Shown: positions 1 to 11,196, counted from the stretch's first letter. The stretch is 64,000 nucleotides of DNA from Daphnia carinata (GCF_022539665.2 NC_081333.1:5020971-5084970); one strand, 5' to 3'. Made by a program: numbers and translations. Notes: generated by a model not told the origin, from the sequence alone.

Positions 1-820
1 ACTCGAATAAATTGCGCGGAACATAACCCAAGCCAAAATTGCTATGTGTTCTGACATTTTTGGTGGAACATTTACCATATTCTCGTGGCAATTCAGTCAA
101 TCTTCTGCAACCATCTTAATTCAAAAACTAGTTTTTACAAAATGCAGCTTTGTATTTGATTTTGAAAAAGGATACGACTCCCATAGAAACACCTTTGAAA
201 GAAGAAGAAGAATTTAATTTTAGAATTTAAGTTGAAATTTTTTTGTCTCAATAATAGGTCTCAGTAAACTTATATTTAGTAGAGAAGAGTGACTTGTTAG
301 CTAGGTGTTTTACTTTAACTGTATTTTCAACTTATGATATTGAAATATTATAGTTCGATTCGATTTACATCTCACGATTCTTCGGGTAAGTGCCGTGGTC
401 CAGCAGCTTACAAAACTACAAATTAATTACGGTGAAGTAGCATCATTATTAGCCAATCGTTCGTTAAGCATGTGTTTTAAATATTTGCAAGATATATAAA
501 TATAGGCTAAGCAACGCAGAAAAAAATTTCAAATCTAATGATATCTTAACGAATACAGTTTGTAATTTCGTCGTGCACGATCGCTGCCTTAAGGGAGTTG
601 TATCACCGTGATTCCACATTGCCACCGCACTAATTGAGGCAGGCTTTAAGACCAAGTCTTCTGCTTGGAATTAATTTGATCTAGTTGTTGATGTTTAAAA
701 TTATTATTATCACTGTGTGCTTTGAAAAAATACTGTTATTCCTTATTTCATTATTTCTATGTTTTTAATATTACTAATTACTATTAACGGTGTCTTAAAT
801 GTCCGAATTTGCGTTTTCAG
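1..820. other. AT-rich stretch with no recognisable gene
   Basis: I see no conserved coding exon, RNA gene or mobile element end here. The stretch would be expected to hold the N-terminal (MIB/HERC2 and ZZ) part of the mind bomb gene that follows, but no such exon is visible, so that gene appears truncated at its 5' side. Confidence 0.4.
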
Positions 821-3009
821 ATCCATTGGCTTCATTGCTGTCTCATCTGTTTGTGGGTGGCCCGAAACAACAGCAACAACACCCACTTTCCCTGTCTCAC
901 CCCAGCCATCAGCCGGGAACGTTAAATGAGGGCACTATAGCCGACCGGCTTGTAAGGGCGGTTGCACATGGTCAATTTAATATCTTCGAACAGTCATTAC
1001 TACAGCATCCCGATAAAGTAAACGCCAAAAGCAGCGGAAAAACTTGCCTGCAAGTTGCCTCTCATCAGGGTCACACTGAATTGGTTGGATTCTTGTTGTC
1101 CAAAGGGGCCTCCATGGAAATCGCTAACGATAACGGCGATACAGCATTACATTATGCCGCTTTTGGTAACATTATCATGATTTCCCTGCGTTAAAAAATT
1201 TTTGTTGTTGATATTATTCGTGACAGAAATCAGCCCGAAGTTATGGAATTGCTCATTAAAAAAGGAGCTGTCATTGACAGTACGAATCCTGGGCGCTGCA
1301 CACCTTTGCATGCCGCTGTAAATAAGCAGTTCCCTGCTTGTGTTTAAATGCTCCTCAAATACGGATGTGACGTCAATGTTCAAGTACGAATTTCATAGTC
1401 GTACATTAATCATCCCTGATAAGGGCACGTAAAAGTAATCTCCATTCTCCTTTGAAATTGAACTAGGATTCATACGGAGACACGGCCCTGCACGATGCAA
1501 CCGACAAAGAGAATGCGGGTATTATAGAAGCTTTAGCTTCGTCATCAGCTCTTGATTGTACACTGACGAACACATGAGATTTCAATATGCTTCATCACGC
1601 CGCTCTGAAAGGGAATTATGTGTAAGTATGGAACAATGGAACAAAATTTGTTTCATACCAACAGTTAAACATCTTACGGTGTTTTTTAAGCACTGCGGAG
1701 CGCATTTTGATGCGCAATCGACAGCTGGTGGATGTGAAAAAGGATGAAGGATTCACCATCCTTCATTTAGCTAGTTTGAATGGCCATGTTCAGGTTGGCG
1801 GTTGTTCGTTATCTGGCATTTCCTCGGAGCTCTTTTAAAGCGTTTCTGCGTAATGTTTTTTTTAGATGGCCAAACTGTTATTGGATGGCCAGCGCTGCGT
1901 TGATCCACTGAACAACCGGAGGCAGACGCCCTTACTGCTAGCGGTTTCCCAAGGACATGCTCCTCTTGTCGACCTCTTAGTGGAAGCCGGCGCCGATGTG
2001 ACGGCTGCGGATGAAGATGGTGATACGGGTATCCACGTTGCCTGTCTCAAGTTGCATTCACTCCAAGGAGAACCCAGCATTACGATGTCACCCAACAAAT
2101 TCAGTGTAGGTTTCTTTTGAATTTTATCTTTCATTGAAAAGGATTTTAACAAATATTTCAAATCAAGATCCAATAATGTTTACATGCGAATGGCCGAAAT
2201 CCAACTAATAGGTTAGTGATGGCAGTCGCTTGCTACTTGATGCAGCTTGGTTGTAATCCCGAAGTCCGCAAACGCAGAAACAAAACATGCGTAGACTTTC
2301 TTGCTGACTCCTCTGTATGGGAAACGTTGGTGAGTTACGTTAACCATTGAACTTGGTTTTCACCAGCTTCGGTTGGTGGCGAAATTGCTACTGAGCCTGA
2401 TTCAGTCGTCATTCCGTGCAAGACAAAAATTACCGCTAAAGGGGGGTCGCCCGATGAATCGTGGCCACCTTCTGACGGCACTGAATGCATCGTCTGCTGT
2501 GAAAATCCGCCTGATGTGTGTTTTGAACCGTGTGGCCATGTGTCACCTGCTCCGAATGTACTCAACGGATGAGAAACTGTTTAAAATGCCATGATTTCAT
2601 TGTTCTCAAATTGAATTTAGGTTATAAAAATCGTTTCTAAAGTTTTATTGAGAGTCAAGTTCACTTATAGCTCATGTTCAATTGTGTTTCATTTCAACGT
2701 TGTACCCTCTTGCAGATGGCACCCCAACATCAAGCCAATCGTCTCAACTGCCCAGCAAAGATCGCTTAAAAAATTTGGAATCTCGTATCGCTGAAATGGA
2801 TGTGGGTTATACATGTTCCATTTGTATGGAACGCCGTAGGAATGTGGTAAATATAAAACATAATGAATTATTTTTTGTTACATAAGCTGAAGTTTATACT
2901 TTTGTAGGCTTCCGTTTGCGGCCATGGTGCGTGTGACAGCTGCTCACAAACGTTACGCATTTGTCATATGTGCCGAAAATTGATCGCATGTAAAATTAAT
3001 CTGTACTGA
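821..3009 (+). pseudogene. mib1: mind bomb E3 ubiquitin ligase fragment (ankyrin repeats + RING fingers), decayed
   Basis: Mind bomb ubiquitinates Notch ligands for endocytosis. What is visible is a chain of short exons matching the ankyrin and RING half of the family: 821-1165 (motifs VNAKSSGKTCLQVASHQGH and DGDTALHYAAFGN), about 1228-1380, 1466-1620, 1700-1795, 1866-2110, 2215-2330, 2365-2600 (first RING, starting ECIVCCENPPD), 2715-2850 (ending with CSICMERRRNVV) and 2909-3009 (second RING, CGHGACDSC and CHMC, ending at a stop in the place of the family C-terminus). Damage: in-frame TAA at 1345-1347 where the protein should read on from PACV, in-frame TGA at 1575-1577 inside an ankyrin repeat, and a 1-2 nt frameshift near 2540 in the first RING. 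No N-terminal domains lie upstream. A processed copy is excluded because introns remain, so this is a truncated duplicate or a gene dying in place. Confidence 0.85.
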
Positions 3010-4147
3010 TCAAAACGAGAATGCGAATGGTGTTAATGGACGGGTTTGTTCAGCCGTTTGTCCCAAGCAAAAGAAAGTATGCAACGCTTTGCTGCTACCG
3101 TTTCCAGTTCAAATAGACAATACTTGGAAAGTCCCATTTCAAAAACTGCTAGAGCAGGACCTCAGACTATGCAATGTTTCGCCCATCCTAGCCGCACCTC
3201 ATTTTTGTGTAAATTTTATTTTGGTTAAATTCTATATGAAGTCTTCGTCTTTGATTTTGCATGATGATTATATTTAGTTATACTGGATATACTGTTTGTG
3301 CCTTGAATACGTTTGCTAAAAAGAATTTTCTTAGAACTGACTCCGCGTGGTACTGTATCGATTAAGGATCCTTGAAATGACGACATGAAACTGAGTGAAA
3401 GTTATAAACTAATCACAGTCTGGATACGAGTGTAACAGTTACCTGTCATATCACTTGTTCCTTTGGGTTTATGTTATTGGATCTTGAAAAATTGCGCGAA
3501 TTCTTTCAGTTTCTACCCTTTTAATCGTGAAAATAGCAATAACAGACGCTTTTATGTCGTAGACACTCACTCAGCGGGAATACTTTTGCACTCCGACATA
3601 GAAGGTTGGCGAAAGGATGACGAGTTTGCCTCTCATCTTGAAAGATGAGGTGTTTGAATAAACACCGTTTGATAGATGACAAAATTCTCTAACTGGAAGT
3701 GTGCGTGTTTCAAGGGTTACACATGGAAGATGGAAAAGTACAATTTGAAATAAGAACCTCTAGTTAAGGCAAGAAGTGCTTCGAAAGTTTCTGTCTATGC
3801 AATCAGTGAATACGGCCATTAATATTAGGATGAGCTTAGAGCTTAGACCTATAGTCAGGAATTTGGAACTGCAATAATGCTCAACAGAGCTACTAGAACT
3901 AAAAATCTCATTATGCCACATATTATCGTTGTTGAAGGCTTTTGTTTAGAAGTTAAGATATCACTAATACATCTCTCAAAAGGTTTCACAAAGCTATGAA
4001 ATGGTAACAGTTCGTACGACGCTTGCATTTCCGTAAATGGGCTGTAGGTACAAGCACAAATATATTGGCACGTTCAAAACTACATTGTACGTTTCATATT
4101 TTTTGAAAGAGTTTCTGTTTCGTCTCCAATTTCAAGTCTTGGTTTAT
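3010..4147. other. intergenic stretch without recognisable gene
   Basis: Only short, unconvincing open frames are present. It is the left flank of the LTR retrotransposon; the insertion target pentamer CCTGG lies at 4148-4152. Confidence 0.4.
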
Positions 4148-4152
4148 CCTGG

Positions 4153-4439
4153 TGTTCCGAATCCTACAGCCCCAAATAGTTAGAAGAGGCTTTATCTAAA
4201 ACGGTATTGTGCCATAGGCGAAAACGGAGGCAGGGGAACGTAGACGACGCAACGAGGAGGGAAGATCACCCTTTCGCAAAACAATTAGAGACAAGAATTT
4301 GCCTGTTACAGTCACGTCACTCGTTTTCCCGTAAAAGATTGTAACTTGTAAAATATCAGTATTGAGCTAACGTGCCCGTAAATAAAATACAGAGTGCGAA
4401 ATTTACCTGCAATCTTAAAGTCAGTACGTATCGTTAACA
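4153..4439 (+). repeat. 5' LTR of BEL/Pao element
   Basis: Starts TGTTCCGAATCC and ends ATCGTTAACA. The same 287 bases recur at 10905-11191. An AATAAA signal lies near 4380, toward the 3' end of the LTR, as expected for the R region polyadenylation site. Confidence 0.95.
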
Positions 4440-4442
4440 TTT

Positions 4443-4463
4443 TGGTGCATCGACCGGGAATCG
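4443..4463 (+). promoter_or_regulatory. primer binding site, tRNA-Gly(GCC)-like
   Basis: Three bases after the 5' LTR the sequence reads TGG TGCATCGACCGGGAATC. This is complementary, with one mismatch, to the 3' end of tRNA-Gly(GCC) including its CCA tail (tRNA end recalled from general knowledge). Confidence 0.75.
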
Positions 4464-4842
4464 TGAATCCCAACGAACTGATCCGTAAATTGTAGTCGTC
4501 TTATCGCTCTGTATCGTCCACATCGTTTACGCTACAGCACGAAAACTCATGCTGACGTTGTATCCTATCAAGAGGATCTACAATCAAGCGTTACCTTTAG
4601 AACAAAACTTAATTAGACGATTTACGCCACATGTGCTCGCCCCTATAGCACATTGAATCGTCTACGCACGAAGTATTGTCCTAATAACTTGATTGTCGAA
4701 ACCTTAGCTTGTACCCGTCTCGTCGACAAGCTCATGCCTTTAAATAACGTCTAAAGTGCATACTCGCAAATCAGTCCCGCGTGGCAGATCACGTAACACG
4801 TTGCGTAAACTGATCCCATACGTCATCCGTTGTCATTCAAGC

Positions 4843-7800
4843 ATGGCCAACGAAGCTTTCCCCCTCGATGTTATTCAAGAAGAAGAACCGGAGGAAGATT
4901 TGGAAGAATGGCAAAGGACAAACGACCCCGCTCAGCTAAAACAGCACCGTACGCAGGCCAAGAGAATCCACACGATGGCACTCAATCAAGCTCTCCTTGC
5001 CGTCCGAATGCAGGAAGATGTTGGAACAATCGAGATTGAGCGAACAAGCCTGGTTCGTGCATACGACATCGTTGAAAGAATTCACCGTCGCTACGTGGAA
5101 GTCTGCAAGTTCGACGGCGAAGATCTAGACAGAGAAACCAGCTGGGGAATTGATATTTCCATCAAACACTCGAGGGCATTAACCGACATGGCCAACTACA
5201 TCGACTCCCTTCAGGCCCGCGCAAGATCAGTTGCAGGTTCCAGCCGTAGTAGTGTTTCCAACCGTTCATCAACCTCATCGACACGACGTAAACTTCAGGA
5301 GGCCGAGCGGTTAGAAAAGGAAACGCAACTAAGGATTCAACAGGAAAAAGCCGAAGCCTTACAACAAGCCGAAGAGGAAGAACGTAGAATGCAGCTCGAA
5401 ATCGCCAGAAAGGCAGAGGAAAAGCGGGTTGAAGCATCACGTAAGGAACGACAACTGAAAATGGAGTTAGAGAGGCAACGTTACACTAGCTCCTTGTTAC
5501 GTAAACAACTCGCAGACGAATTAGCGGAAACCGAAGAGACGGATGAAATCGAAACGTCCGGGTTTGATAAAACAGATGTCTGGAAAACTTCTAACGTCCC
5601 ATTTCATGCACCCGCTACGCCTGTTCCAGAATTCTGCATGCCGTACAGACCAGCAACGACAACGCAACCATGCTCTCAACACGGGCCGGCTGCGTCCCAA
5701 CAGCCGTTTACGTTTGACCAGCCATCTTCGTCGTTTCCTAACTTGAACGTCAACGCCTCAAGCTACGCACCCACAAACATATTCGATCGGGTAGCTCAGC
5801 AAATCAACTCCAGCGCACGTCCGCCGTCACATCCAACAATCGCGATGTCGGCGCCTCCCGTACACAACCGATTTACGCAACAAACGTTTCCGTCCCAGAG
5901 ACCAGTTCCTGATTCGCAACCAACGGTGTACTCCCCTGATGCCTGGATATTCACCGTGAATCGTCATGACGCACCTCCGACATTTCGTTCATCATCGAGA
6001 CCGCCGAAAGCTGAACCACCGAAGTTTGACGGCAACCCGATAAACTGGCCTATGTTTATCCAGTCATTCAAGGTTCAGATCCACGACACATGTTTCAGCG
6101 ATGCCGAACGTCAACATCATCTACGTGCATGCCTGACGACCGAAATTCAGAAGAACCTCGGTGAAGTTCTACTCAACCCTGGATTATACTCCTTTGCATT
6201 AAAAGAGCTGCATCGGAAGTTCGGAAATCCAAGAATCGTATCAACCGCCTGCTCTTCATTGCTTCTAAAGCTATCTTCGTTTAAAGATAGCGACTACGAA
6301 TCTTTAAAGCAGTTTTCGTCCACACTCCGTTCAGTCGTCGCAACTTTGCAACTGGGTGGATATGGATTGGAGCTACACAGCAGCACCACTTTGGCTCAAT
6401 TGGTTGGAAAATTGCCGCCCAACCTACGCAGTAAATGGGCCGAAGTGAGCTATCGAATTCAAGATAGATTGCCTACGATACTCGACCTGGACACGTGGCT
6501 CGATGACGTTACGATGGCGGAGTATTTCGTCCGTGTTGGCGTCGACCCCACATTCCAGCAAGGCAGTCATCCGAAGACTCGAGAAAACGTCCACAAATCG
6601 TCTAACGAAAAACCGAAGAAGTCGACCACGCCCCCTATGGTCTTCTCCACAACCGTAAACATCGCATCCTGCCCATATTGTGACGGTGCTCATCGCCTTT
6701 ACCTCTGTGAGAAGTTTAAGGCGTTAAATCCCACGGAGCGATCGGAGGTAGTCAAAGAAAAAAGATGCTGTTACCGGTGTCTCGACTACCGCCATCTAAG
6801 TTCCGAGTGTAAAAGGGAAAAGGAATGTGGAACAGAAGATTGTAAACGTCTTCACCACCCTCTTCTCCACGGAGCACCGAGGATGTATCCGAAAACGCCA
6901 CAATCGAGCCCGACGTCACACTCTTCTCGAAAGGGCCCATTTAACGGCGCGGTCTCCTACGGCTACGCAAACGAAACGACCCTGCTGCCTATCGTCCCTA
7001 TGGTAATCGAAGCTAATGGTCGAACCTGGACCGGGTACGGATTGTTGGATCCCGGTAGCCAAATCTCAATGATAACCAACGCGCTTGCAAACGAATTGGG
7101 ACTTCAAGGCGAGAAGGGAATTTCGATAATCGGAACGTACCACGGCCGCGACCCAACTGCACACACGACAAAGGTGTCCTTCAGAATCTCGTCGTTGGAC
7201 AAAAGCAGTTCTTTCGAAATCCCGAACTGTTACTCCGTTCCCGTCTTAAAAATCAAGAACGAAAACGTCGATCTAAAGAAGCTTGTCAAGGATTGGCCTC
7301 ATCTAGCTGGATTGAAGGTTCCCGCCCAAAATTCCGTGGACGTGAACGTGTTGATCGGCTCGTGTGATATGGCTCCGCAAGAAGTCCTTGAAATCAAAAG
7401 AGATCCGTTGAACGAGCGAGCTCCGCGAGGTCTCCGAACAGCCTTTGGATGGTGTATAGCCGGTCCGATTTCTCCGGCCGCCGTTGCACAACTTCAGTGC
7501 AACTCGCTCTCATTAGCGCCCCCACCCGATCAAGATCTTGTGAATGCGATCGATCGCTTTCTACTCACCGAGACCTACGAAGCCCGAGCAGGTGTCAAGG
7601 TGCCGGTCAGCGACGATGAATTACGTGCAAACAAGATCCTAAACGAAACGACAAGATTCGTAGGCGATCGTTACGAGTCGGGATTCCTCTGGAAAAACGA
7701 AGAGCCGAACCTCCCCGACAACAGCCAGTCTACACTAGCTCGCTTCCTAAAGCTAGAACGAAGACTCATCGCCGACGAAAATCTTGGTAGAAGATACTCC

Positions 7801-10800
7801 GCTGCAATCAACGAATACATCAGCCTTGGTCACGCCCGAAAACTTTCAGCCGAGGAGGTCGATTACCGTCCAGCTGGCCGTACCTGGTTTCTACCTCACC
7901 ACCCTGTGATAAATCCGAAGAAACCTGACAAATGCCGCCCAGTTTTTGATGCCTCCGCGTACTACAAGGGAATGTCGCTGAACTTTGCCCTGCTGAAAGG
8001 ACCTGACCTGCTAACCAACTTAATTGGTGTGTTGCTACGTTTCCGGCAACATCCGATGGCATTGAGCGCGGATATCGTAAAGATGTTCCACCAAGTAAGA
8101 GTGCGGCCACAAGACGGGCCGGCACTTCGCTTCTTCTATCGCGACCCGGGTATACAGGAACCGCCCTCCGTTTACCAAATGAACGTGCAACCCTTCGGCG
8201 CAGTTTGCTCCCCGACAATTTGTGCTCACGTTCTACGTCAAGCAGCCGAAGACGGTGGGATTGATGCAGCCGACGCTTCGAAACAAGTAATCGACCATTT
8301 CTACGTGGACAACTGGCTGACGTCATTCCCAACTGCCGAAGAAGCTATTCAGCAAGCGAAAAGGGTGACAAACGTTCTACGTCGTGGAGGATTCGAGCTC
8401 GCCCAGTGGGGCTCATCATGCCCGAAGGTTCTGCTGTCGTTGCCTGGCAACCCAGTTTCGTCTATCGACTTAGCGCTACACGGAATGCCCATAGAACGGA
8501 CGTTGGGCCTCTCACTCGACTACGGTAGCGACTCGTTCGTAGTGAGTGCAAGCATTAAACTGGATGGAGAGACGAAACGTGAAATACTACGAGAAACGTC
8601 AAGCGTCTACGACCCATTTGGTTTTCTCTCACCGGTGTTGCTACAAGCTAAACTCATTCTGCAAGCTGTATGCAGAAAATCGGTTGGCTGGGACGATCAA
8701 CTAGACCAGACGACCATCGATGAGTGGCAAAATTGGGCCATCTCCCTCTCGAAGCTAAACCCGCTTTCCGTCCCACGATGTTTTTACCCAGAGCTACCAA
8801 AAGCACGAGGTGTGGGACTGCATCTGTTTGCTGACGCCTCCGAATCAGCGTTTGGTGCCATTGCCTATTTTCGTTTCGACATCCCCGACGGCGTTAAAGT
8901 GTCATTCGTTATGGCCAAGGCAAGAGTAGCACCTATCAAATACGTTTCGATACCCAGACTTGAGCTGTGTGCAGCATTACTCGCCGCCCGCCTAGCATCA
9001 GTGATCAAGTCAGAACTTCGACTAAAAATCGACCAAACCACATTTTGGTCAGATTCGACAACGGTTTTGAGATGGATCAACTCCCCACACTATCGGTTTC
9101 ATATTTACGTCGGAAACCGAATAGGCGAAGTATTGGAGCTGTCCGAAAGTAGTCAATGGCGTTACGTCCCTACGGCTCAAAACCCAGCAGATGACGTCAG
9201 CCGCGGCGTCACGTCATCTGAATTTTCCATCGAACATCGTTTCTTCACCGGTCCGTCTTTCCTCTACCAATCACCTCAAAATTGGCCGGCCTTCCCCGAT
9301 GTAAAACAGGGAACTAACGAAGTAGAGGATCCCGAAGTTCGCTGTACGAGATGGGTTGGTGTGATTCTACACGTAAACGATTCCATCGACCAGCTCACCA
9401 CGTACACCTCCCGCTATCCGTTTTTAGTCGGCGTTGTCGGCTACGTCAAACGTTTCATCAGTAACGCTCGTAAAGAAAAAACTCATCGCGAATTCGGCAA
9501 ATTATCGGAAACCGAGGTCAAGAATGCGGAAGCAGAATTGTTTAGGCGCGCTCAGATGTCTGCCTTTCCAGAAGATTATAGCAATTTAAAAGAGGGAAAG
9601 CAGCTCGATCCTGGTTCAAGCCTAATCACGTTAACGCCATTCATCGACCATCAAAGAGTTTTACGAGTCGGAGGACGTATTGAAAATGCTCCAGCTCCAC
9701 CTGAAGCTCGCCATCCGATCATACTTCCAGCTGATGAGAAAATCACAAAGTTGCTAATTTATAGTCTCCACCTCGAGTTCGCACACTCCACTACAGAGAG
9801 AACCTTTCACGAGTTACGAAAGGTTTACTGGGTTCAACGTGGACGAAAAACGGTGAGAAGAATTATCAGCAAGTGCTTCAAATGCAAGCAACACTACGCA
9901 AAAGCACTCTGCCCGATGATGGCCGCCCTTCCCGGTTACCGTCTGAAGCCTTTCTACCCCGCCTTTACACACACCGGAGTAGATTTCTTTGGCCCGTACA
10001 ACGTAAAGATATTCAGACGGAAAGTAAAACGCTGGGCCTGTTTGTTTACTTGCATGTCATCAAGAGCCGTGCACTTGGAAATGGCATACTCTCTTGACAC
10101 TTCGTCATTCATCAACTGCATCAGTCGCTTTGAAGATCGCCGTACGACTCCGCAACATTATCACAGCGATAATGGCACGAACTTTGTTGGAGCTGTGCGT
10201 GAATTCTCCGAGTGTCTTCGTCGGATGGAACAACTAGCCATAAGAGATGGACGAAAACGAAGAACAGTGACCTGGAGTTTCAACCCACCTGCCGCGCCAC
10301 ATTTTGGTGGAACTTGGGAACGTCTAGTTCAGTCGTCAAAACGTGCCTTAAGATTCGTACTTAACGAACAAACCCTGACTGACGATACCTTAGTCACCAC
10401 GTTAATTCAAGTGGAGAAACTTCTCAACGGCCGCCCGTTAACGTATGTAAGCGTAAACCCGGCGGATCCCGAACCCATCACGCCAAACCATCTTCTCCTT
10501 GGACACGAAAATCCGTACGTACCCTTCGACATGTTCGACGAAAACGACATGACGACCAAAAGGCAGTACCGCATCGCTCAGTACCTCACGGATTGTTTCT
10601 GGAGACGTTGGATGAGGGAATATCTGCCCAGCCTTACGGAAAGACGGAAATGGCTATACGGACAAAAGAACCTCAACGTTGGCGACATCGTGATCGTTAT
10701 TGAGCCAGACACACCCCGTGGAGAATGGCCCATCGCTCGTGTCGTCAAGGTGTTCTCTGGACCAGATGGCGTGGTCCGCTCCGCGATCGTTCACCTACGT

Positions 10801-10935
10801 TCGGCCACCAAAACCTCCGAACTTCATCGCCCAGCTGTGAAACTCTGCTTGTTGGAGTCTTGGGATACGGATGGTGCGTCCGCTTACGAACGCAGGGCCG
10901 GCTATGTTCCGAATCCTACAGCCCCAAATAGTTAG
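4843..10935 (+). CDS. Gag-Pol polyprotein of BEL/Pao element (2,030 aa)
   Basis: One uninterrupted frame. It is open from 4756, but the first ATG is at 4843, which I take as the start. Domains, counted from 4756: coiled-coil Gag segment about 178-265; DUF1759-like Gag from about 420 (PPKFDGNPINWPMF); zinc-binding Cys/His clusters at about 638 and 670 (CCYRCLDYRHLSSEC); aspartic protease about 762 (LLDPGSQIS, with Pro where DSG or DTG is usual); reverse transcriptase about 1060-1185 (CRPVFDAS; YVDN in the place of YVDD); RNase H about 1357 (LFADASE); integrase with an HHCC-like zinc finger at about 1671 and catalytic D, D, E in TGVDFFG, HSDNGTNF and GTWERL; DUF5641-like tail. The stop codon lies 31 bases inside the 3' LTR, so the LTR encodes the last residues. 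The frame looks intact and could be functional. Confidence 0.93.
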   Translation: MANEAFPLDVIQEEEPEEDLEEWQRTNDPAQLKQHRTQAKRIHTMALNQALLAVRMQEDVGTIEIERTSLVRAYDIVERIHRRYVEVCKFDGEDLDRETSWGIDISIKHSRALTDMANYIDSLQARARSVAGSSRSSVSNRSSTSSTRRKLQEAERLEKETQLRIQQEKAEALQQAEEEERRMQLEIARKAEEKRVEASRKERQLKMELERQRYTSSLLRKQLADELAETEETDEIETSGFDKTDVWKTSNVPFHAPATPVPEFCMPYRPATTTQPCSQHGPAASQQPFTFDQPSSSFPNLNVNASSYAPTNIFDRVAQQINSSARPPSHPTIAMSAPPVHNRFTQQTFPSQRPVPDSQPTVYSPDAWIFTVNRHDAPPTFRSSSRPPKAEPPKFDGNPINWPMFIQSFKVQIHDTCFSDAERQHHLRACLTTEIQKNLGEVLLNPGLYSFALKELHRKFGNPRIVSTACSSLLLKLSSFKDSDYESLKQFSSTLRSVVATLQLGGYGLELHSSTTLAQLVGKLPPNLRSKWAEVSYRIQDRLPTILDLDTWLDDVTMAEYFVRVGVDPTFQQGSHPKTRENVHKSSNEKPKKSTTPPMVFSTTVNIASCPYCDGAHRLYLCEKFKALNPTERSEVVKEKRCCYRCLDYRHLSSECKREKECGTEDCKRLHHPLLHGAPRMYPKTPQSSPTSHSSRKGPFNGAVSYGYANETTLLPIVPMVIEANGRTWTGYGLLDPGSQISMITNALANELGLQGEKGISIIGTYHGRDPTAHTTKVSFRISSLDKSSSFEIPNCYSVPVLKIKNENVDLKKLVKDWPHLAGLKVPAQNSVDVNVLIGSCDMAPQEVLEIKRDPLNERAPRGLRTAFGWCIAGPISPAAVAQLQCNSLSLAPPPDQDLVNAIDRFLLTETYEARAGVKVPVSDDELRANKILNETTRFVGDRYESGFLWKNEEPNLPDNSQSTLARFLKLERRLIADENLGRRYSAAINEYISLGHARKLSAEEVDYRPAGRTWFLPHHPVINPKKPDKCRPVFDASAYYKGMSLNFALLKGPDLLTNLIGVLLRFRQHPMALSADIVKMFHQVRVRPQDGPALRFFYRDPGIQEPPSVYQMNVQPFGAVCSPTICAHVLRQAAEDGGIDAADASKQVIDHFYVDNWLTSFPTAEEAIQQAKRVTNVLRRGGFELAQWGSSCPKVLLSLPGNPVSSIDLALHGMPIERTLGLSLDYGSDSFVVSASIKLDGETKREILRETSSVYDPFGFLSPVLLQAKLILQAVCRKSVGWDDQLDQTTIDEWQNWAISLSKLNPLSVPRCFYPELPKARGVGLHLFADASESAFGAIAYFRFDIPDGVKVSFVMAKARVAPIKYVSIPRLELCAALLAARLASVIKSELRLKIDQTTFWSDSTTVLRWINSPHYRFHIYVGNRIGEVLELSESSQWRYVPTAQNPADDVSRGVTSSEFSIEHRFFTGPSFLYQSPQNWPAFPDVKQGTNEVEDPEVRCTRWVGVILHVNDSIDQLTTYTSRYPFLVGVVGYVKRFISNARKEKTHREFGKLSETEVKNAEAELFRRAQMSAFPEDYSNLKEGKQLDPGSSLITLTPFIDHQRVLRVGGRIENAPAPPEARHPIILPADEKITKLLIYSLHLEFAHSTTERTFHELRKVYWVQRGRKTVRRIISKCFKCKQHYAKALCPMMAALPGYRLKPFYPAFTHTGVDFFGPYNVKIFRRKVKRWACLFTCMSSRAVHLEMAYSLDTSSFINCISRFEDRRTTPQHYHSDNGTNFVGAVREFSECLRRMEQLAIRDGRKRRTVTWSFNPPAAPHFGGTWERLVQSSKRALRFVLNEQTLTDDTLVTTLIQVEKLLNGRPLTYVSVNPADPEPITPNHLLLGHENPYVPFDMFDENDMTTKRQYRIAQYLTDCFWRRWMREYLPSLTERRKWLYGQKNLNVGDIVIVIEPDTPRGEWPIARVVKVFSGPDGVVRSAIVHLRSATKTSELHRPAVKLCLLESWDTDGASAYERRAGYVPNPTAPNS

Positions 10936-11191
10936 AAGAGGCTTTATCTAAAACGGTATTGTGCCATAGGCGAAAACGGAGGCAGGGGAACGTAGACGAC
11001 GCAACGAGGAGGGAAGATCACCCTTTCGCAAAACAATTAGAGACAAGAATTTGCCTGTTACAGTCACGTCACTCGTTTTCCCGTAAAAGATTGTAACTTG
11101 TAAAATATCAGTATTGAGCTAACGTGCCCGTAAATAAAATACAGAGTGCGAAATTTACCTGCAATCTTAAAGTCAGTACGTATCGTTAACA
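10905..11191 (+). repeat. 3' LTR of BEL/Pao element
   Basis: Direct repeat of 4153-4439, with no difference found on reading. The gag-pol stop codon (10933-10935) lies inside it. It is followed by the second copy of the target pentamer CCTGG at 11192-11196. Confidence 0.95.
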
Positions 11192-11196
11192 CCTGG

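Larger units (their letters stand above)
4153..11191 (+). mobile_element. complete BEL/Pao LTR retrotransposon
   Basis: The 7,039-bp element begins with TG and ends with CA. It is bounded by 287-bp direct repeats that I could not tell apart by eye, and by a 5-bp target duplication CCTGG (4148-4152 and 11192-11196). A tRNA primer site follows the 5' LTR and one long gag-pol frame fills the interior. Identical LTRs mean a very recent insertion, because both are copied from one template at integration. Domain order (Gag, zinc knuckles, protease, RT, RNase H, integrase, DUF5641-like tail) and integrase motifs place it in BEL/Pao rather than Gypsy or Copia. No separate env frame is present. I see no clear polypurine tract just before the 3' LTR. 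Confidence 0.95.

Noticed and set aside
4756-4842. Upstream GTG start of the BEL polyprotein
   Set aside because: Initiation at GTG is unlikely in an animal genome; the in-frame ATG at 4843 is the first plausible start.
7820-8332. 170-codon minus-strand frame inside the BEL element
   Set aside because: Lies fully opposite the reverse transcriptase region of an intact Pol frame; no recognisable motif.
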